From: Psychrobacter sp. UBA3480
Lineage (GTDB): Bacteria > Pseudomonadota > Gammaproteobacteria > Pseudomonadales > Moraxellaceae
Assembly: GCF_002377945.1 (NCBI RefSeq)
Contig: NZ_DFQV01000022.1
Coordinates: 1-64,000 of the forward strand
Length of the DNA stretch: 64,000 nucleotides
Direction: 5' to 3'
In this document: piece by piece, positions 54,226 to 63,710 of the stretch
Layout of the letters: the number at the start of each line of letters is the position of its first letter
How positions within the stretch are numbered: position 1 is the first letter of the stretch
Made by a program: the position numbers and the translations under genes
Notes under the pieces: model-generated
The model's database searches: none
Told to the model about the DNA's origin: nothing
The model's input: only the letters and a program-made list of their open reading frames with translations

Positions 54226-57200
54226 TCATGACGCCTGATTTTGGTTTTCTGTTTCCTCATGCGTGGGTGGTAGTGGGGCAAGGTAACCAATTAATAGTAT
54301 TAAACTGCCTGCGCCAAGGAAGGATATCACTCGCCAAATTGCTTCAGTCTGTGACAAATCTACCAAGACTAGCTTAAGTACGACGATACCTAACAACCCA
54401 ATACCCATAAACCAAAGCGCACGTTGCCAATAGCGACTCGCCATGATGGTGGCGACCAATGCCAAGAGCGTCCATAGGATCGTCAGTCCTGTTTGTACTT
54501 GTTCGCTCTGCCATGCACCGCCTTGATAGTCATTCCAAAGTGGCGTGCCAATAAAGGCGTGTAGCGTTCTGACCAACATGCTGGAGATTAACCAAAAGCT
54601 GATCAGCCCCAATACAATTAACAGACTTTCAGCGTTGAATACGTGCTTAGATTTGGCAGTTGCACCCGATTCTATAACGATTTCACTGTGACGGCGTTGG
54701 CTGATGTAATACAGACTAAAACCAACCGATAGCGTCAGCCATGATGTGATGTCATATAGGTTGAATAATGGAAAATAAGACAGTCCCCAAATCACACCGT
54801 CATAAGACCAATTAGTAAGCACAACCCACAGTAAAGCAATGGGAGTAAAGATGGCAGCGCATCCTAATAGTGCCTGTTGCCAATCAAACCAGTACAGTAG
54901 ACCTTGTTCCGAAACTTTATTAGTTGATGTATTTTCTGCATTTTGATTGATATAACGATGGTTGAACCATAACCCAAATAATATGAGTACTGCTGAAAAC
55001 AAGAAAGCCATCACGCCATCAGAGTCTGGTAGGCCATAATGCGCCGCGGCAGCGATAAGTAAGATGCCTGTACCTAGCCAACTTGCAGCATTATAACGTG
55101 AGGTATTGTTGTTATCGGACAATGTATCAGATAATGTATCAGACCATGTTTTTAGCCATAGCTGCCCCATGACTAACCAACCGATTATTAAGCCTACAAA
55201 CACCAACCATTCTGCTGTTGCCCATGTTAAATTTCGCTCAAATTTTTGTGGCAGTTGCAGTATTAGCATGAAGTAGAACAGGGCTAGTAATCCATGACTA
55301 AGCTGTCTAATTTCCGCCCACGGACGATAGCGATTGATGACCCAATAGGCGATCAAGCTGATGAGTGCTGCCAGTGCAATTACCGTCGTGCTTGATTGCC
55401 AGATATCAAACCAATGATGCAAATCAAGCATCAGTACTTGTAGCATCCAAGCCATCGCGGTCAATGTTAAAAATTTGGTTAATCTAGGGCTATGCCAAAC
55501 AAATTTGAATACGCGGCTCTGATTATTGATTGAGGTCAGCCATTGATGCGCAGCTTGGTCACTGACACCCAGTGCATGCGCGTAGCTGGTTAACGCATCT
55601 GATGTGCCGTCCAGTGATTGTATGACTGAGGATTGAGATTGTAGGACCGAGGATTTTGTAGTGCCTTTATTGTTAAGGCTATTAAGTTTGTTACTACTAT
55701 CTAAGCTATTAAGCAGCACAGCAGGGGAGTTGCTAGCGCGTAATATAAAGACGGTCGCTAAATAACTGAGCGCTGAAATACTAAAGGCTAAAACAGGATA
55801 GTCTTTGCTGGAGAATATCGCTGTCGTCACTAGCATACCAATGCTGACGAGCTGTAATAGTAATCCGAATAACACCGACCAAGACCGCAGCGAACGCCTG
55901 CCAAACCATACTAGCGCCAACCCTTGTACGGACCAACCAAAAGCAATCCATTTAGCATCTAGCGCTAGCGGAATAACGAGCGCAAAAAATCCTAATCCCA
56001 ACGCCAGCATCCCTTCGGTGATTAAAGCATAGCGTCTACTGCGCTGGATGAACAGCCAACCCACCCCAAGATAAACCGCAGCCAAAATGGCACTGGTAAT
56101 CGTAAGGGCGTTAGAGATGTCGTTTAATAAGGCAGAAAATAAGCCAAAGGCCAGTAGTGGTACTGAAAACAGTAAACCCGTATCAATAGGGAATACATAG
56201 GAGCTGCCTATATGGGCTTTGTCTAAGTGCTTTGTATCATCTGTATTATCAGCATGACTGAGTTTTTTCTCGTTTAGCGCATTATAGGTGATGATTTGCT
56301 GGGCATAATGAATGACGACAAACAAGTAAAGCAGCCAGTGTAAGGTTACTAATGCTACCAATGCCCAGCGCTGCGTTTCAATGACGGCGCTCAGGTTTTC
56401 GCTGATACCCCAATAGTATGCCAAGCCAAATGTCACAGTCACACCGAATAGATTCAATATTTTCCATGGTCGATAGTGAGCGATGACGGCAATGGTGACG
56501 TTTAATAGTAGGTAGTAGCTGAATAAGGTGACTAAGCTGCCAGTATCTTCACTGGTCAAAATCGGTGCAAAAAATCCACCCGATAATGCCAACAATGCTA
56601 ATGGGAAGGCGTTTTGACGTACGGCGAGGGCAATGGTAATGGCAGACAATAACCCAAGCCCGATAAAGCTCGGGATACTAGGAATGATTTCATAAACGCT
56701 GTATGCAAAAAAGGTGCTCAAATATGCAATGGCTAAACCTGCACCTTGTAAAGTAATACCATAAGAAAAGCGTTTTGCCGTCAGCTTTAACCCAAGCGCT
56801 GCTAATGCTAACCCTATAACGCCAACTGCTATCAACTTCGTGGCAATCGAAATCTCGATATATTCGCTTAATAAGCGAAGCAAAAGCACTACGCCTACCA
56901 GCAGCACCAGTACGCCGACTCGCACGACCAAATTGCCACCGAAAAACCAGTTTTCGATTGAATGAATGAGCGAGGTCACAATAGGCAATGAGCGTTCATC
57001 AGGCTCAATCGGTGCGGTAGGCGCTGTGTTTTCCGTATTTATCGAGGCGTTATCGTCTATAGATTTATCGTCATAGATGTTTGATGCTGCATGTATAGTT
57101 GAGTTTGAAGCAACGGTATGAAGCGGTGGAGGTGATACAGGTAGCCGATTATCCGGAGAAGAGTGTTGTGAATCTAAAGCTATTTCTTTAGCATCATGGT

Positions 57201-57477
57201 CTTTAGTGTTACTGTCTTTAGGAATATTGTCTTTAAAATCGTGATCGTTAGTAGCAGTGTTGCGCGCATAATTGCTTCCATCGACGAAAGGTGTAGATGG
57301 AGGCGACATACTACGCTGTCTTTGCTGCTCAAGCTCAGCTTGCAGCGTCGTCACATCACGGCGTAAATGTTCGATTTTTCGAGCTATCCTAGTAAATAAC
57401 GCGACCACTACGATCAATAAAATCGTAAAAGCCAGCCAGCCCAACTGGGTCACCATTAGATACAACATCTTCGTCAC
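54226..57477 (-). CDS. DUF2339 large membrane protein
   Basis: A 1083-residue inner-membrane protein of DUF2339, function unknown. One membrane segment (about 10-28) and a coiled-coil (about 30-55) lead into a long hydrophilic stretch (about 55-165) rich in Ser, Asp, Asn and His. About 25-30 hydrophobic segments follow, several being pairs of small-residue helices. The family-like phrases GGNLVVRVGVLVLLVGVVLLLR and SALLALSGGFFAPIL fit. The start is either GTG at 57477 or ATG at 57468. Two short in-frame duplications are seen (TLSDTLSDN near 770). Bacteria carry one or two such proteins near envelope genes; no partner is obvious here. Confidence 0.85.
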   Translation of the reverse strand: MTKMLYLMVTQLGWLAFTILLIVVVALFTRIARKIEHLRRDVTTLQAELEQQRQRSMSPPSTPFVDGSNYARNTATNDHDFKDNIPKDSNTKDHDAKEIALDSQHSSPDNRLPVSPPPLHTVASNSTIHAASNIYDDKSIDDNASINTENTAPTAPIEPDERSLPIVTSLIHSIENWFFGGNLVVRVGVLVLLVGVVLLLRLLSEYIEISIATKLIAVGVIGLALAALGLKLTAKRFSYGITLQGAGLAIAYLSTFFAYSVYEIIPSIPSFIGLGLLSAITIALAVRQNAFPLALLALSGGFFAPILTSEDTGSLVTLFSYYLLLNVTIAVIAHYRPWKILNLFGVTVTFGLAYYWGISENLSAVIETQRWALVALVTLHWLLYLFVVIHYAQQIITYNALNEKKLSHADNTDDTKHLDKAHIGSSYVFPIDTGLLFSVPLLAFGLFSALLNDISNALTITSAILAAVYLGVGWLFIQRSRRYALITEGMLALGLGFFALVIPLALDAKWIAFGWSVQGLALVWFGRRSLRSWSVLFGLLLQLVSIGMLVTTAIFSSKDYPVLAFSISALSYLATVFILRASNSPAVLLNSLDSSNKLNSLNNKGTTKSSVLQSQSSVIQSLDGTSDALTSYAHALGVSDQAAHQWLTSINNQSRVFKFVWHSPRLTKFLTLTAMAWMLQVLMLDLHHWFDIWQSSTTVIALAALISLIAYWVINRYRPWAEIRQLSHGLLALFYFMLILQLPQKFERNLTWATAEWLVFVGLIIGWLVMGQLWLKTWSDTLSDTLSDNNNTSRYNAASWLGTGILLIAAAAHYGLPDSDGVMAFLFSAVLILFGLWFNHRYINQNAENTSTNKVSEQGLLYWFDWQQALLGCAAIFTPIALLWVVLTNWSYDGVIWGLSYFPLFNLYDITSWLTLSVGFSLYYISQRRHSEIVIESGATAKSKHVFNAESLLIVLGLISFWLISSMLVRTLHAFIGTPLWNDYQGGAWQSEQVQTGLTILWTLLALVATIMASRYWQRALWFMGIGLLGIVVLKLVLVDLSQTEAIWRVISFLGAGSLILLIGYLAPLPPTHEETENQNQAS

Positions 57478-57581
57478 TCAATCCAGTTTATAGTAAAGTG
57501 ATAATGACGTGATTTGATAAGAAGCACAAGACTACTCTGATTACTGGGCTAAAAGACAGGTGCTAAAACGCTGCTCAAAAT

Positions 57582-57612
57582 AAAAGGGTAGCTTAATAAT
57601 TAAGCTACCCTT
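57582..57612 (-). terminator. Rho-independent terminator after the dienelactone hydrolase gene
   Basis: AAGGGTAGCTTAA pairs exactly with TTAAGCTACCCTT, followed by a T-run on the minus strand. It ends the downstream transcript 28 bp after the stop. Confidence 0.88.
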
Positions 57613-57639
57613 CTTGATGAGTTTTATACCAGATCTTTT

Positions 57640-58377
57640 TTATGCCAAATTGGCTTTCATAAACTCAATCATATTTTCCCAGCTTTGTTTAGCAGCGGCT
57701 TCATTGTAACCAAGATCTACTTCATTTTTGGCTGCACGCTCATCGGCATGCGGATTGGTAAAGCCATGTTTGGCATTGTCATAAACGTCGATAGTGTAAT
57801 CAACATCAGCTGCATCTAGCTCTGATTTTAGACCTTCGATAGCATCCATTGATACCATTGAGTCGTCACGACCATGAGCAACCAACACTTTTGCCGCAAA
57901 GTTTTTATCTGCTGGCTGTTTTGGGGTTGGGTTACCATGGAACGTAGCAACCGCTTTTAGTGGCATGCCTTCGCGAGCCATATCTAGTACAACTTTACCA
58001 CCGAAGCAGTAACCGATTGCACCTAGGTTGTCACCATCGACTGATAACTGATCGCTGAAATCATTCAAAATTAAGCGGCAGCGTGCCATTAGCATGTCTT
58101 GATCGGCCAGTACTTGCTCCATCCACATGTTTGCCATTGCGGCATCGGTGGTTAGTTTGCCTTCGCCGTAAACGTCCATAGCGACTGCTGCATAACCTGC
58201 TTCTGCCAAACGCTCAACCACTGATTTTGGATGATCGACTACGCCCCACCATTCTGGTGCAACCAAAATACCTGCTGCTGGATTTTCATCTGAAGCGTTC
58301 TCTGGTAGTGCTACATAACTGATAAGCTCTACACTGTTTTCGGTAGTACTGATTAATTCAAACGTCTTAATTGACAT
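57640..58377 (-). CDS. Dienelactone hydrolase family protein
   Basis: A 245-residue alpha/beta-hydrolase of the dienelactone hydrolase family. The nucleophile motif is IGYCFGGKVVLD, with Cys where most hydrolases use Ser. The Asp is in VAHGRDDSMV and the His in NAKHGFTNPHADE, giving a complete Cys-Asp-His set. AGILVAPEWWGVVDHPKSVVERLAEAGYAAVAMDVYGEG is a typical N-terminal half. The natural substrate is unknown; many such proteins are not linked to aromatic degradation. It stands alone on the minus strand. Confidence 0.92.
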   Translation of the reverse strand: MSIKTFELISTTENSVELISYVALPENASDENPAAGILVAPEWWGVVDHPKSVVERLAEAGYAAVAMDVYGEGKLTTDAAMANMWMEQVLADQDMLMARCRLILNDFSDQLSVDGDNLGAIGYCFGGKVVLDMAREGMPLKAVATFHGNPTPKQPADKNFAAKVLVAHGRDDSMVSMDAIEGLKSELDAADVDYTIDVYDNAKHGFTNPHADERAAKNEVDLGYNEAAAKQSWENMIEFMKANLA

Positions 58378-58522
58378 ATTATTGTCCTTTTTTATGTTGT
58401 GAGTTTTAATTATTCGTCATTGTGATGGTTCGTTTTTCTAACTCGTACTACCTTAACGCCCATGTCTAGCAAAAACAGCTATAATACTGTAACGCTCTTT
58501 ATCAAAATGCTACTGCGACTTT

Positions 58523-59137
58523 ATGACTATAAATTTGTTAAACAAAAATAATGACCAATCTGACTTGAACTTAGATCTCGATGCAGCGGCCAAGCCTGCG
58601 CAATCGGTGAGTTTGTTCCCTGATAGTACCGTTGTCGATTCTGCTGACTCTAAATCTGAACCACTACGCCCGCAGTTTTGGTCGCGATTTGCGTTAACAG
58701 AACTAAACCATAGCGAGTGGGAAGCGTTGTGCGATGGTTGCGGCAGTTGCTGCTTGATTAAGTACATCGATGAAGATGAAAGCGGCAATGTGGATGAGGA
58801 GCTGGTCGAATATACCGATGTCACCTGCCAGTTGATGGACTGCGCGACAGGATATTGCAGTCACTATGCGACGCGTCAGGAGCACGTGCCAGACTGTATT
58901 CAGCTGACTATGGATAACTTACCCAAGATGATGTGGCTACCATCGCACTGCGCTTATAAGCGTTTGTATAAAGGGCAGGGCTTACCAAGTTGGCATTTAT
59001 TATTGACTGGGGATGCTGTGGTGACACAACAACAGATGCGAGCGGCCAACGTGGGCGTCGCCGGTCGCTGTGTCACGGAAATCGGTATGTCTGATGAAGA
59101 GATGGAAACGCGGGTGATTAACTGGGTTAACCCTTAG
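58523..59137 (+). CDS. YcgN-family cysteine cluster protein
   Basis: A 204-residue protein of the YcgN/UPF0260 family. The Cys motif CDGCGSCCLIKY (about 72-83) together with C residues near 98, 102, 107 and 119 could bind metal, perhaps zinc or iron-sulfur; this is inference. FWSRFALTELNHSEWEALCDGCGSCC and MPxHCAYKRLYKGQGLPSWH fit the family pattern. An N-terminal stretch of about 50 residues is polar. Function unknown. The stop is 7 bp from that of the convergent DUF4105 gene. Confidence 0.88.
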   Translation: MTINLLNKNNDQSDLNLDLDAAAKPAQSVSLFPDSTVVDSADSKSEPLRPQFWSRFALTELNHSEWEALCDGCGSCCLIKYIDEDESGNVDEELVEYTDVTCQLMDCATGYCSHYATRQEHVPDCIQLTMDNLPKMMWLPSHCAYKRLYKGQGLPSWHLLLTGDAVVTQQQMRAANVGVAGRCVTEIGMSDEEMETRVINWVNP

Positions 59138-59144
59138 TCGACAT

Positions 59145-60479
59145 TTAGTTAGATGCTTGGGCAGTAGATTTGGCTTTTGCTTCGGCACTGGCTTGCGAGT
59201 TAGCCAATGCTGGTATCGGAATATCTTGACGAATCTGCTGTGAGAATTTACGGCTGTTTTTATCTCTATCGACATTAGACTGTGAGTTGACTTGATTATC
59301 AAAGCCTTTTGCCTTTGGGTTGATGTGAGTGCGCTCATACCACGTACTCATTGACCAAGGCTGGTTGTCCTTTTCGGGTACCGCATCCAACATGCCTACA
59401 TCATATAGATAGTTCGGTAACCAACCAGAAACCCAAATCCGATAATCCCATGGCAAACGATCGCCACTAACAATACGCGCCATATAAAAGATAATATTGG
59501 TACAGTTGCTGATTAATGTATTGTACCAAGCAGGTTTAGCGTTCAAATCATCAGCCGCAGTCAGATAAGATTCAAACAGTGACCTCACTTCATGTTGTTG
59601 CAAATTGCTAATAGGAAACAGATAAACCTGCTCGCCGCGCGCATTGCTACGGGTATAGATAATATCGCGCTCTTCTGCGGCAATCAGGCTCAGCTCATAA
59701 CGTCGAAAAAACCCAGCCAGCGCTGAAAAAGACTCGCCATCTTCTTTACGTATCTCAAATGAGAAGGCAAGTGGTCTATCATCTTCAAATCGAAAGCTAA
59801 CTAAGGTATGAGCAATTAGCGGCCCCATCCAATAAGAGTTAGTCACATCAACGCCAGAGAGTTTAGACAAATCAATCGTACGGGTATCCCAATGCTCGGT
59901 AGCGTCTTCTTCCGTTTGCCAATCAAAGTTACGAACATTGGTTAAGGTAATCAAGTCAGGATTGGTCGCATCGCGTTCATAAGAGACCCGTTGGTCGACC
60001 TCAGCCATCCATTCTCGATCTTGTTTCGGTTCGATAGAAAAGAACCAACCTAGACCTACCAGCCAAATAGCGCCATATACGCCGATAAGCAGCTTGGTTG
60101 CTGTGCCTTTACCAATTGATTTTTTATTAGACAATGAGTCACTTTGCAATATTTTTGTGACAGCATCCCAATAACGCGTACTTAGCAGCGCAGCTAATAT
60201 ACTTACAATCGCTATTGTCGCAAGCCAAGTCAATACTGAGCTGACGCCGTATTGATACCAAATCGCGAGTAACAACCATACTACTGATAACAATAACGTA
60301 ACGGCAATTAAAAAAGTCACAAGACGCTGGCGCCATGTAGGCTTTGGCTGTTTACGTTCTAATGTTTTGCGTTTTAAGTCCAGACTCTCTAAACCACGGT
60401 TCTCTAAACCACGACTGTCTGTCTGTCGACTGGGTGAACGCGACGAGAGTAAGCGAGAAAAAACGGAACGTAGCGACAT
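59145..60479 (-). CDS. DUF4105 (Lnb-N-like) membrane protein
   Basis: A 444-residue membrane protein. The basic N-terminus holds two 5-residue near-repeats RGLEN/RGLES, then about three membrane segments (about 50-155). A large periplasmic-facing domain follows, with SLSGVDVTNSYWMGPLIAHTLVSFRFEDDRPLAFSFEIRKEDGESFSALAGFFRRYEL and TLISNCTNIIFYMARIVSG. This fits DUF4105, the N-terminal part of Lnb, a lyso-form lipoprotein N-acyltransferase. As Lnt and Lgt are encoded in the same window, a lipoprotein link is worth noting, but is inference. The start is set at ATG 60479, not 60518. Confidence 0.82.
   Translation of the reverse strand: MSLRSVFSRLLSSRSPSRQTDSRGLENRGLESLDLKRKTLERKQPKPTWRQRLVTFLIAVTLLLSVVWLLLAIWYQYGVSSVLTWLATIAIVSILAALLSTRYWDAVTKILQSDSLSNKKSIGKGTATKLLIGVYGAIWLVGLGWFFSIEPKQDREWMAEVDQRVSYERDATNPDLITLTNVRNFDWQTEEDATEHWDTRTIDLSKLSGVDVTNSYWMGPLIAHTLVSFRFEDDRPLAFSFEIRKEDGESFSALAGFFRRYELSLIAAEERDIIYTRSNARGEQVYLFPISNLQQHEVRSLFESYLTAADDLNAKPAWYNTLISNCTNIIFYMARIVSGDRLPWDYRIWVSGWLPNYLYDVGMLDAVPEKDNQPWSMSTWYERTHINPKAKGFDNQVNSQSNVDRDKNSRKFSQQIRQDIPIPALANSQASAEAKAKSTAQASN
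60386..60415. repeat. Two 15-bp direct repeats inside the DUF4105 gene
   Basis: TCTCTAAACCACGGT (60386-60400) is followed directly by TCTCTAAACCACGAC (60401-60415). The repeat is in frame and adds five residues per unit. It lies in the basic N-terminal region, so variation is probably tolerated. Confidence 0.6.
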
Positions 60480-60767
60480 AGGGTTTGCTTTGATGAATAA
60501 AGGCTTTGACCATAGCAAAGTTTATAACACGCTGACAATACAATTTGAGTGAATTTGTCGTTGAATGTCGGTGAGCCTTGCGATAAAGTGAAGCTAATTT
60601 GTACTAGCAAATTTGTTATTCATGCAGTAATTAATAACAAACCAGCTGTTTTATTTGCTACTTTTATCCCCATCTAGGCTCTACTTGTTTTTTTATTGAG
60701 TATTGTTCGTTTTTCTATTGAATACTATTCTAATTTTTGTTAACTAAAGAGGTTAAATCACACCACC

Positions 60768-61667
60768 ATGTCTGACGACACTCCCAGCCCGAGTAGTTGG
60801 TCGATGCGCGGCTTAAAACGCTGGCTATCGACCGCCCCCGAAACCCGTGATGAATTGATTCGTCTGGTACAAGACTCGCGCCAGTTTTTAGAGCCTGATA
60901 CGGTCGATATGTTAGAAGGCGTGCTAGATTTGCCTGCGACACAAGTCCGCGAAATCATGACGCCGCGTCCGCAAGTGATTGGTCTGCACGAGAGCACCAG
61001 TCTTGCCGAAGTGATGGATATTATTCTTGAGACCACTCACTCGCGCTATCCTGTTTTTGACAGTCAAGATGATGATGCCGTCATCGGTATCTTATTGGCA
61101 AAAGACTTGATTCCGATTCTGGTACATATGGTTCGCAACCAAGAAGACAAAATTGACAGTAAGCGTCTTAGAGACTTGGTGCGCCAACCGTTATATATCA
61201 GTGAGACGGCTCGTTCTGATACCTTGCTACGCTCATTGCAGCGTACCCAAGTACATATGGCGATTGTCGTTGATGAGTTTGGTAACTTTGGTGGTGTGGT
61301 CACCATGGAAGACTTGTTGGAAGAAATCGTTGGCGACATCGTCGATGAGCATGATGACTTTGATGAAGATAGCGATATCAACAATATCGTCCCTGATCCA
61401 GAAAAGCCAAATACATGGCGTGTCCAAGCGTCTACAGTAATTGAAGACTGTAATGATGAGCTGGGTAGTCGTTTTGACGATACCGATGTCGATACGATGG
61501 GCGGTCTGGTCATGCAAGCACTTGGCTTCGTTGGTGATTTAGAAGGCGAGAGCGTCGTGATAGATGATTGGAAAATTACCATTACCGATGTAGAAGGGCG
61601 ATTTATCCAAAATCTAGAGCTGACCAAAACCAATGCTGAGCAACAGATATTGATAGGCAGCCACTAG
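60768..61667 (+). CDS. corC: CBS-domain protein CorC (YbeX type)
   Basis: A 299-residue soluble protein with two CBS domains (about 65-185) and a C-terminal CorC_HlyC transporter-associated domain (about 205-290). Seen: VREIMTPRPQVIGLHESTSLAEVMDIILETTHSRYPVF, IGILLAKDLI and VVTMEDLLEEIVGDIVDEHDDF, the standard CorC/YbeX phrase. It lacks the membrane domain of the longer HlyC/CorC proteins. Its role, linked in E. coli to Mg2+/Co2+ efflux and ribosome maturation, is taken from the family. It lies 276 bp before lnt, in the conserved ybeX-lnt order. Confidence 0.93.
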   Translation: MSDDTPSPSSWSMRGLKRWLSTAPETRDELIRLVQDSRQFLEPDTVDMLEGVLDLPATQVREIMTPRPQVIGLHESTSLAEVMDIILETTHSRYPVFDSQDDDAVIGILLAKDLIPILVHMVRNQEDKIDSKRLRDLVRQPLYISETARSDTLLRSLQRTQVHMAIVVDEFGNFGGVVTMEDLLEEIVGDIVDEHDDFDEDSDINNIVPDPEKPNTWRVQASTVIEDCNDELGSRFDDTDVDTMGGLVMQALGFVGDLEGESVVIDDWKITITDVEGRFIQNLELTKTNAEQQILIGSH

Positions 61668-61724
61668 CTTGCTTATAGTGTCACGATAGTTGGTCAATGA
61701 AAAAAACTTGTTAGCAAATTCAAT

Positions 61725-61753
61725 AAAAAACACGATGAAAAATCGTGTTTTTT
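61725..61753 (+). terminator. Rho-independent terminator after corC
   Basis: AAAAAACACGAT pairs with ATCGTGTTTTTT around GAAAA. It suggests that lnt has its own promoter rather than relying only on corC transcription. Confidence 0.88.
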
Positions 61754-61943
61754 GCTTTCTGCCTTTTGGTCTTTAGAATGAGGTTTTAGCTACGCAAATT
61801 TACCCACTTGTAGGTTTTGACTGGTATCATGGGTGGGTTTTATTTGTGGCCCTGCATAAAGCATTATGCAGTCAGGTTTTGCGTGAGTGTTATCTCATCG
61901 CTTAGCTGAGAAATTTTAGAAAATATGGTTTTGGATAACTGCT

Positions 61944-63518
61944 ATGCGTCTGTCTACTGTTGATTTGCAAAAACGTCTGAACCCCGATAAACCAAAAGGT
62001 TTACACATGGGGTTGACGGTACTAATAGCTTGGCTGGCAGGGGCAGCTTTTATACTTGCGCTCGCGCCTTATGGTATTTGGCCAGTTGCCTTGGTATCGC
62101 CTGCTATTTTGTACGCGTTATTGGTACCAGCGATGACAGGTCGCCGCGCCTTTCTAATCGGTCAGGCCTACGGTACGGGACTGTGGTGTGTTGGTGCGTT
62201 TTGGCTATATACCTCGATACATGTTTATGGCGATACGCCCGCATGGCTTGCTTTGATTATGATTGCGCTCATGGGTCTAGGCATGGGTTTGTTCCATGGA
62301 TTTTTGGCGCTCATCTTTAATCGTGTGGTCGGCAAGCAGCCTTTATCTTTTGCTGCCCTGTGGATACTCCAAGAATGGATGAAAACTTGGTTGTTTACTG
62401 GTTTTCCTTGGCTATTTGTCGGTTATGCATTTACTGAGCAGTATTGGCTGTCTTCGCTCGCGCCTGTAGCAGGCGTCTTTGCGGTTTCTTTTGTAGCGGT
62501 ATTATTGGCTGCCAGTATCGTTGAGCTATTGCGTCGCCGCGGTGGCTATATGATTCCATCGATAGCATTGCTAATCATTAGTAGCGCGCTATGGTTGATC
62601 AATCCGCAGTGGACCAAACCAAAAGGAACCCCTGATCTATCGGTATCTTTGATTCAGGGTAATATCCCACAAGACCTAAAATGGCTCACCGAGTATCAAA
62701 TTGAGACGCTAAAAATCTATGCAACGTTGACTCGTGACGAGTGGGGACGTGATATCGTGCTGTGGCCTGAATCGTCGATTCCTATGTTTCAGACAGAAGC
62801 TGTTGGTTTTATCAGTGAAATGGTCGCGATGGCCAAAGAGACTGACACGACATGGGTGACTGGTATTCCTTATAAGGACGAAGCGGCGTTTGATGCCAGT
62901 ACAGATAAATATCCGCCGTTCTACAATAGCGTGGTAGCGCTAGGGGCACAGGCAGAAGGGCTGTATAAAAAGCAACGTCTGGTGCCATTTGGGGAATACA
63001 TTCCATTCCAAGGCGTGCTCGATATTCTACCTAATCTAGCAGGTAGCCAAGACATTATGAGCTATAGTCGCGGTAGCGATCAGCAGTCGCCGCTACGTGT
63101 GCGAGGGCATAATTTAGGTGCAGCCATCTGTTACGAAGTGGCGTATCCAGATACCACGCGCAAAAACGCGATTGGCACGGACTTCTTATTAACCATCTCA
63201 AACGATGCTTGGTTTGGTACGTCGGCAGGCCCATTACAGCATCTACAGATGGTACAGATGCGTGCGTTAGAAAACGGTCGCTGGTTTATGCGTGCGACCA
63301 ACACAGGGGTGACGGCTATCATTGATCACAAAGGTCGTATCGTAGAGCGTGCACCGCAGTTTGAACGTACTGTATTGCGCGGTGATATTCAGGCACGAGT
63401 TGGCAATACGCCATTTATGCGCTTTGGTCAATATCCTATCTTGTTTATCATGACACTCTTGCTGATACTTAGCTATTTGGGTAAACGTCCGAAGACTCCA
63501 GTACGTTTGGTTAAGTAG
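61944..63518 (+). CDS. lnt: Apolipoprotein N-acyltransferase
   Basis: Lnt adds the third acyl chain to the N-terminal Cys of lipoproteins, the step that lets them be sorted by Lol. The 524-residue protein has several N-terminal membrane segments (about 22-215) and a nitrilase-like periplasmic domain. The catalytic triad is complete: Glu276 in LWPESSIP, Lys343 in YKKQRLVPFGEYIPF, and Cys396 in AAICYEVAYPD. It follows corC, as in many gammaproteobacteria, and with lgt at 8.5 kb supplies both ends of the lipoprotein pathway. A weak terminator may follow. Confidence 0.96.
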   Translation: MRLSTVDLQKRLNPDKPKGLHMGLTVLIAWLAGAAFILALAPYGIWPVALVSPAILYALLVPAMTGRRAFLIGQAYGTGLWCVGAFWLYTSIHVYGDTPAWLALIMIALMGLGMGLFHGFLALIFNRVVGKQPLSFAALWILQEWMKTWLFTGFPWLFVGYAFTEQYWLSSLAPVAGVFAVSFVAVLLAASIVELLRRRGGYMIPSIALLIISSALWLINPQWTKPKGTPDLSVSLIQGNIPQDLKWLTEYQIETLKIYATLTRDEWGRDIVLWPESSIPMFQTEAVGFISEMVAMAKETDTTWVTGIPYKDEAAFDASTDKYPPFYNSVVALGAQAEGLYKKQRLVPFGEYIPFQGVLDILPNLAGSQDIMSYSRGSDQQSPLRVRGHNLGAAICYEVAYPDTTRKNAIGTDFLLTISNDAWFGTSAGPLQHLQMVQMRALENGRWFMRATNTGVTAIIDHKGRIVERAPQFERTVLRGDIQARVGNTPFMRFGQYPILFIMTLLLILSYLGKRPKTPVRLVK

Positions 63519-63616
63519 TATTGTTAAGTAAGATGTGTCGATAGCGAATAATAGATAACTGATTAAGTAGTTAGCTGTCACAAGTGCCAAAAACGGATAT
63601 TTAAATTGTGGATAAT

Positions 63617-63642
63617 AAACCCTTTAAATACTTAAGGGTTTT
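63617..63642 (+). terminator. Possible weak terminator after lnt
   Basis: AAACCCTT and AAGGGTTTT pair around a 9-nt A/T-rich loop, with only a short T-run. It overlaps a likely promoter -35 element at 63641-63646. Confidence 0.5.
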
Positions 63643-63670
63643 CACAAATCAGTATAAATTGCGATATAAT
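63641..63670 (+). promoter_or_regulatory. Putative promoter of the last gene
   Basis: TTCACA (63641-63646) and TATAAT (63665-63670), spaced 18 bp, lie 40 bp before the start codon at 63711. The -10 is perfect, the -35 is partial. Confidence 0.5.
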
Positions 63671-63710
63671 AGGTCAATATTTCAAATATTTTGTGCAAGG
63701 TGGATAAGGT

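Noticed and set aside
55120..55150. TLSDTLSD repeat in the DUF2339 protein as a functional motif
   Set aside because: Only a short in-frame duplication in a loop between membrane segments; likely slippage.
61064..61633. 189-residue minus-strand open frame inside corC
   Set aside because: Fully antisense to a clear corC; the Ser/Thr-rich translation is what the reverse of acidic coding sequence gives.
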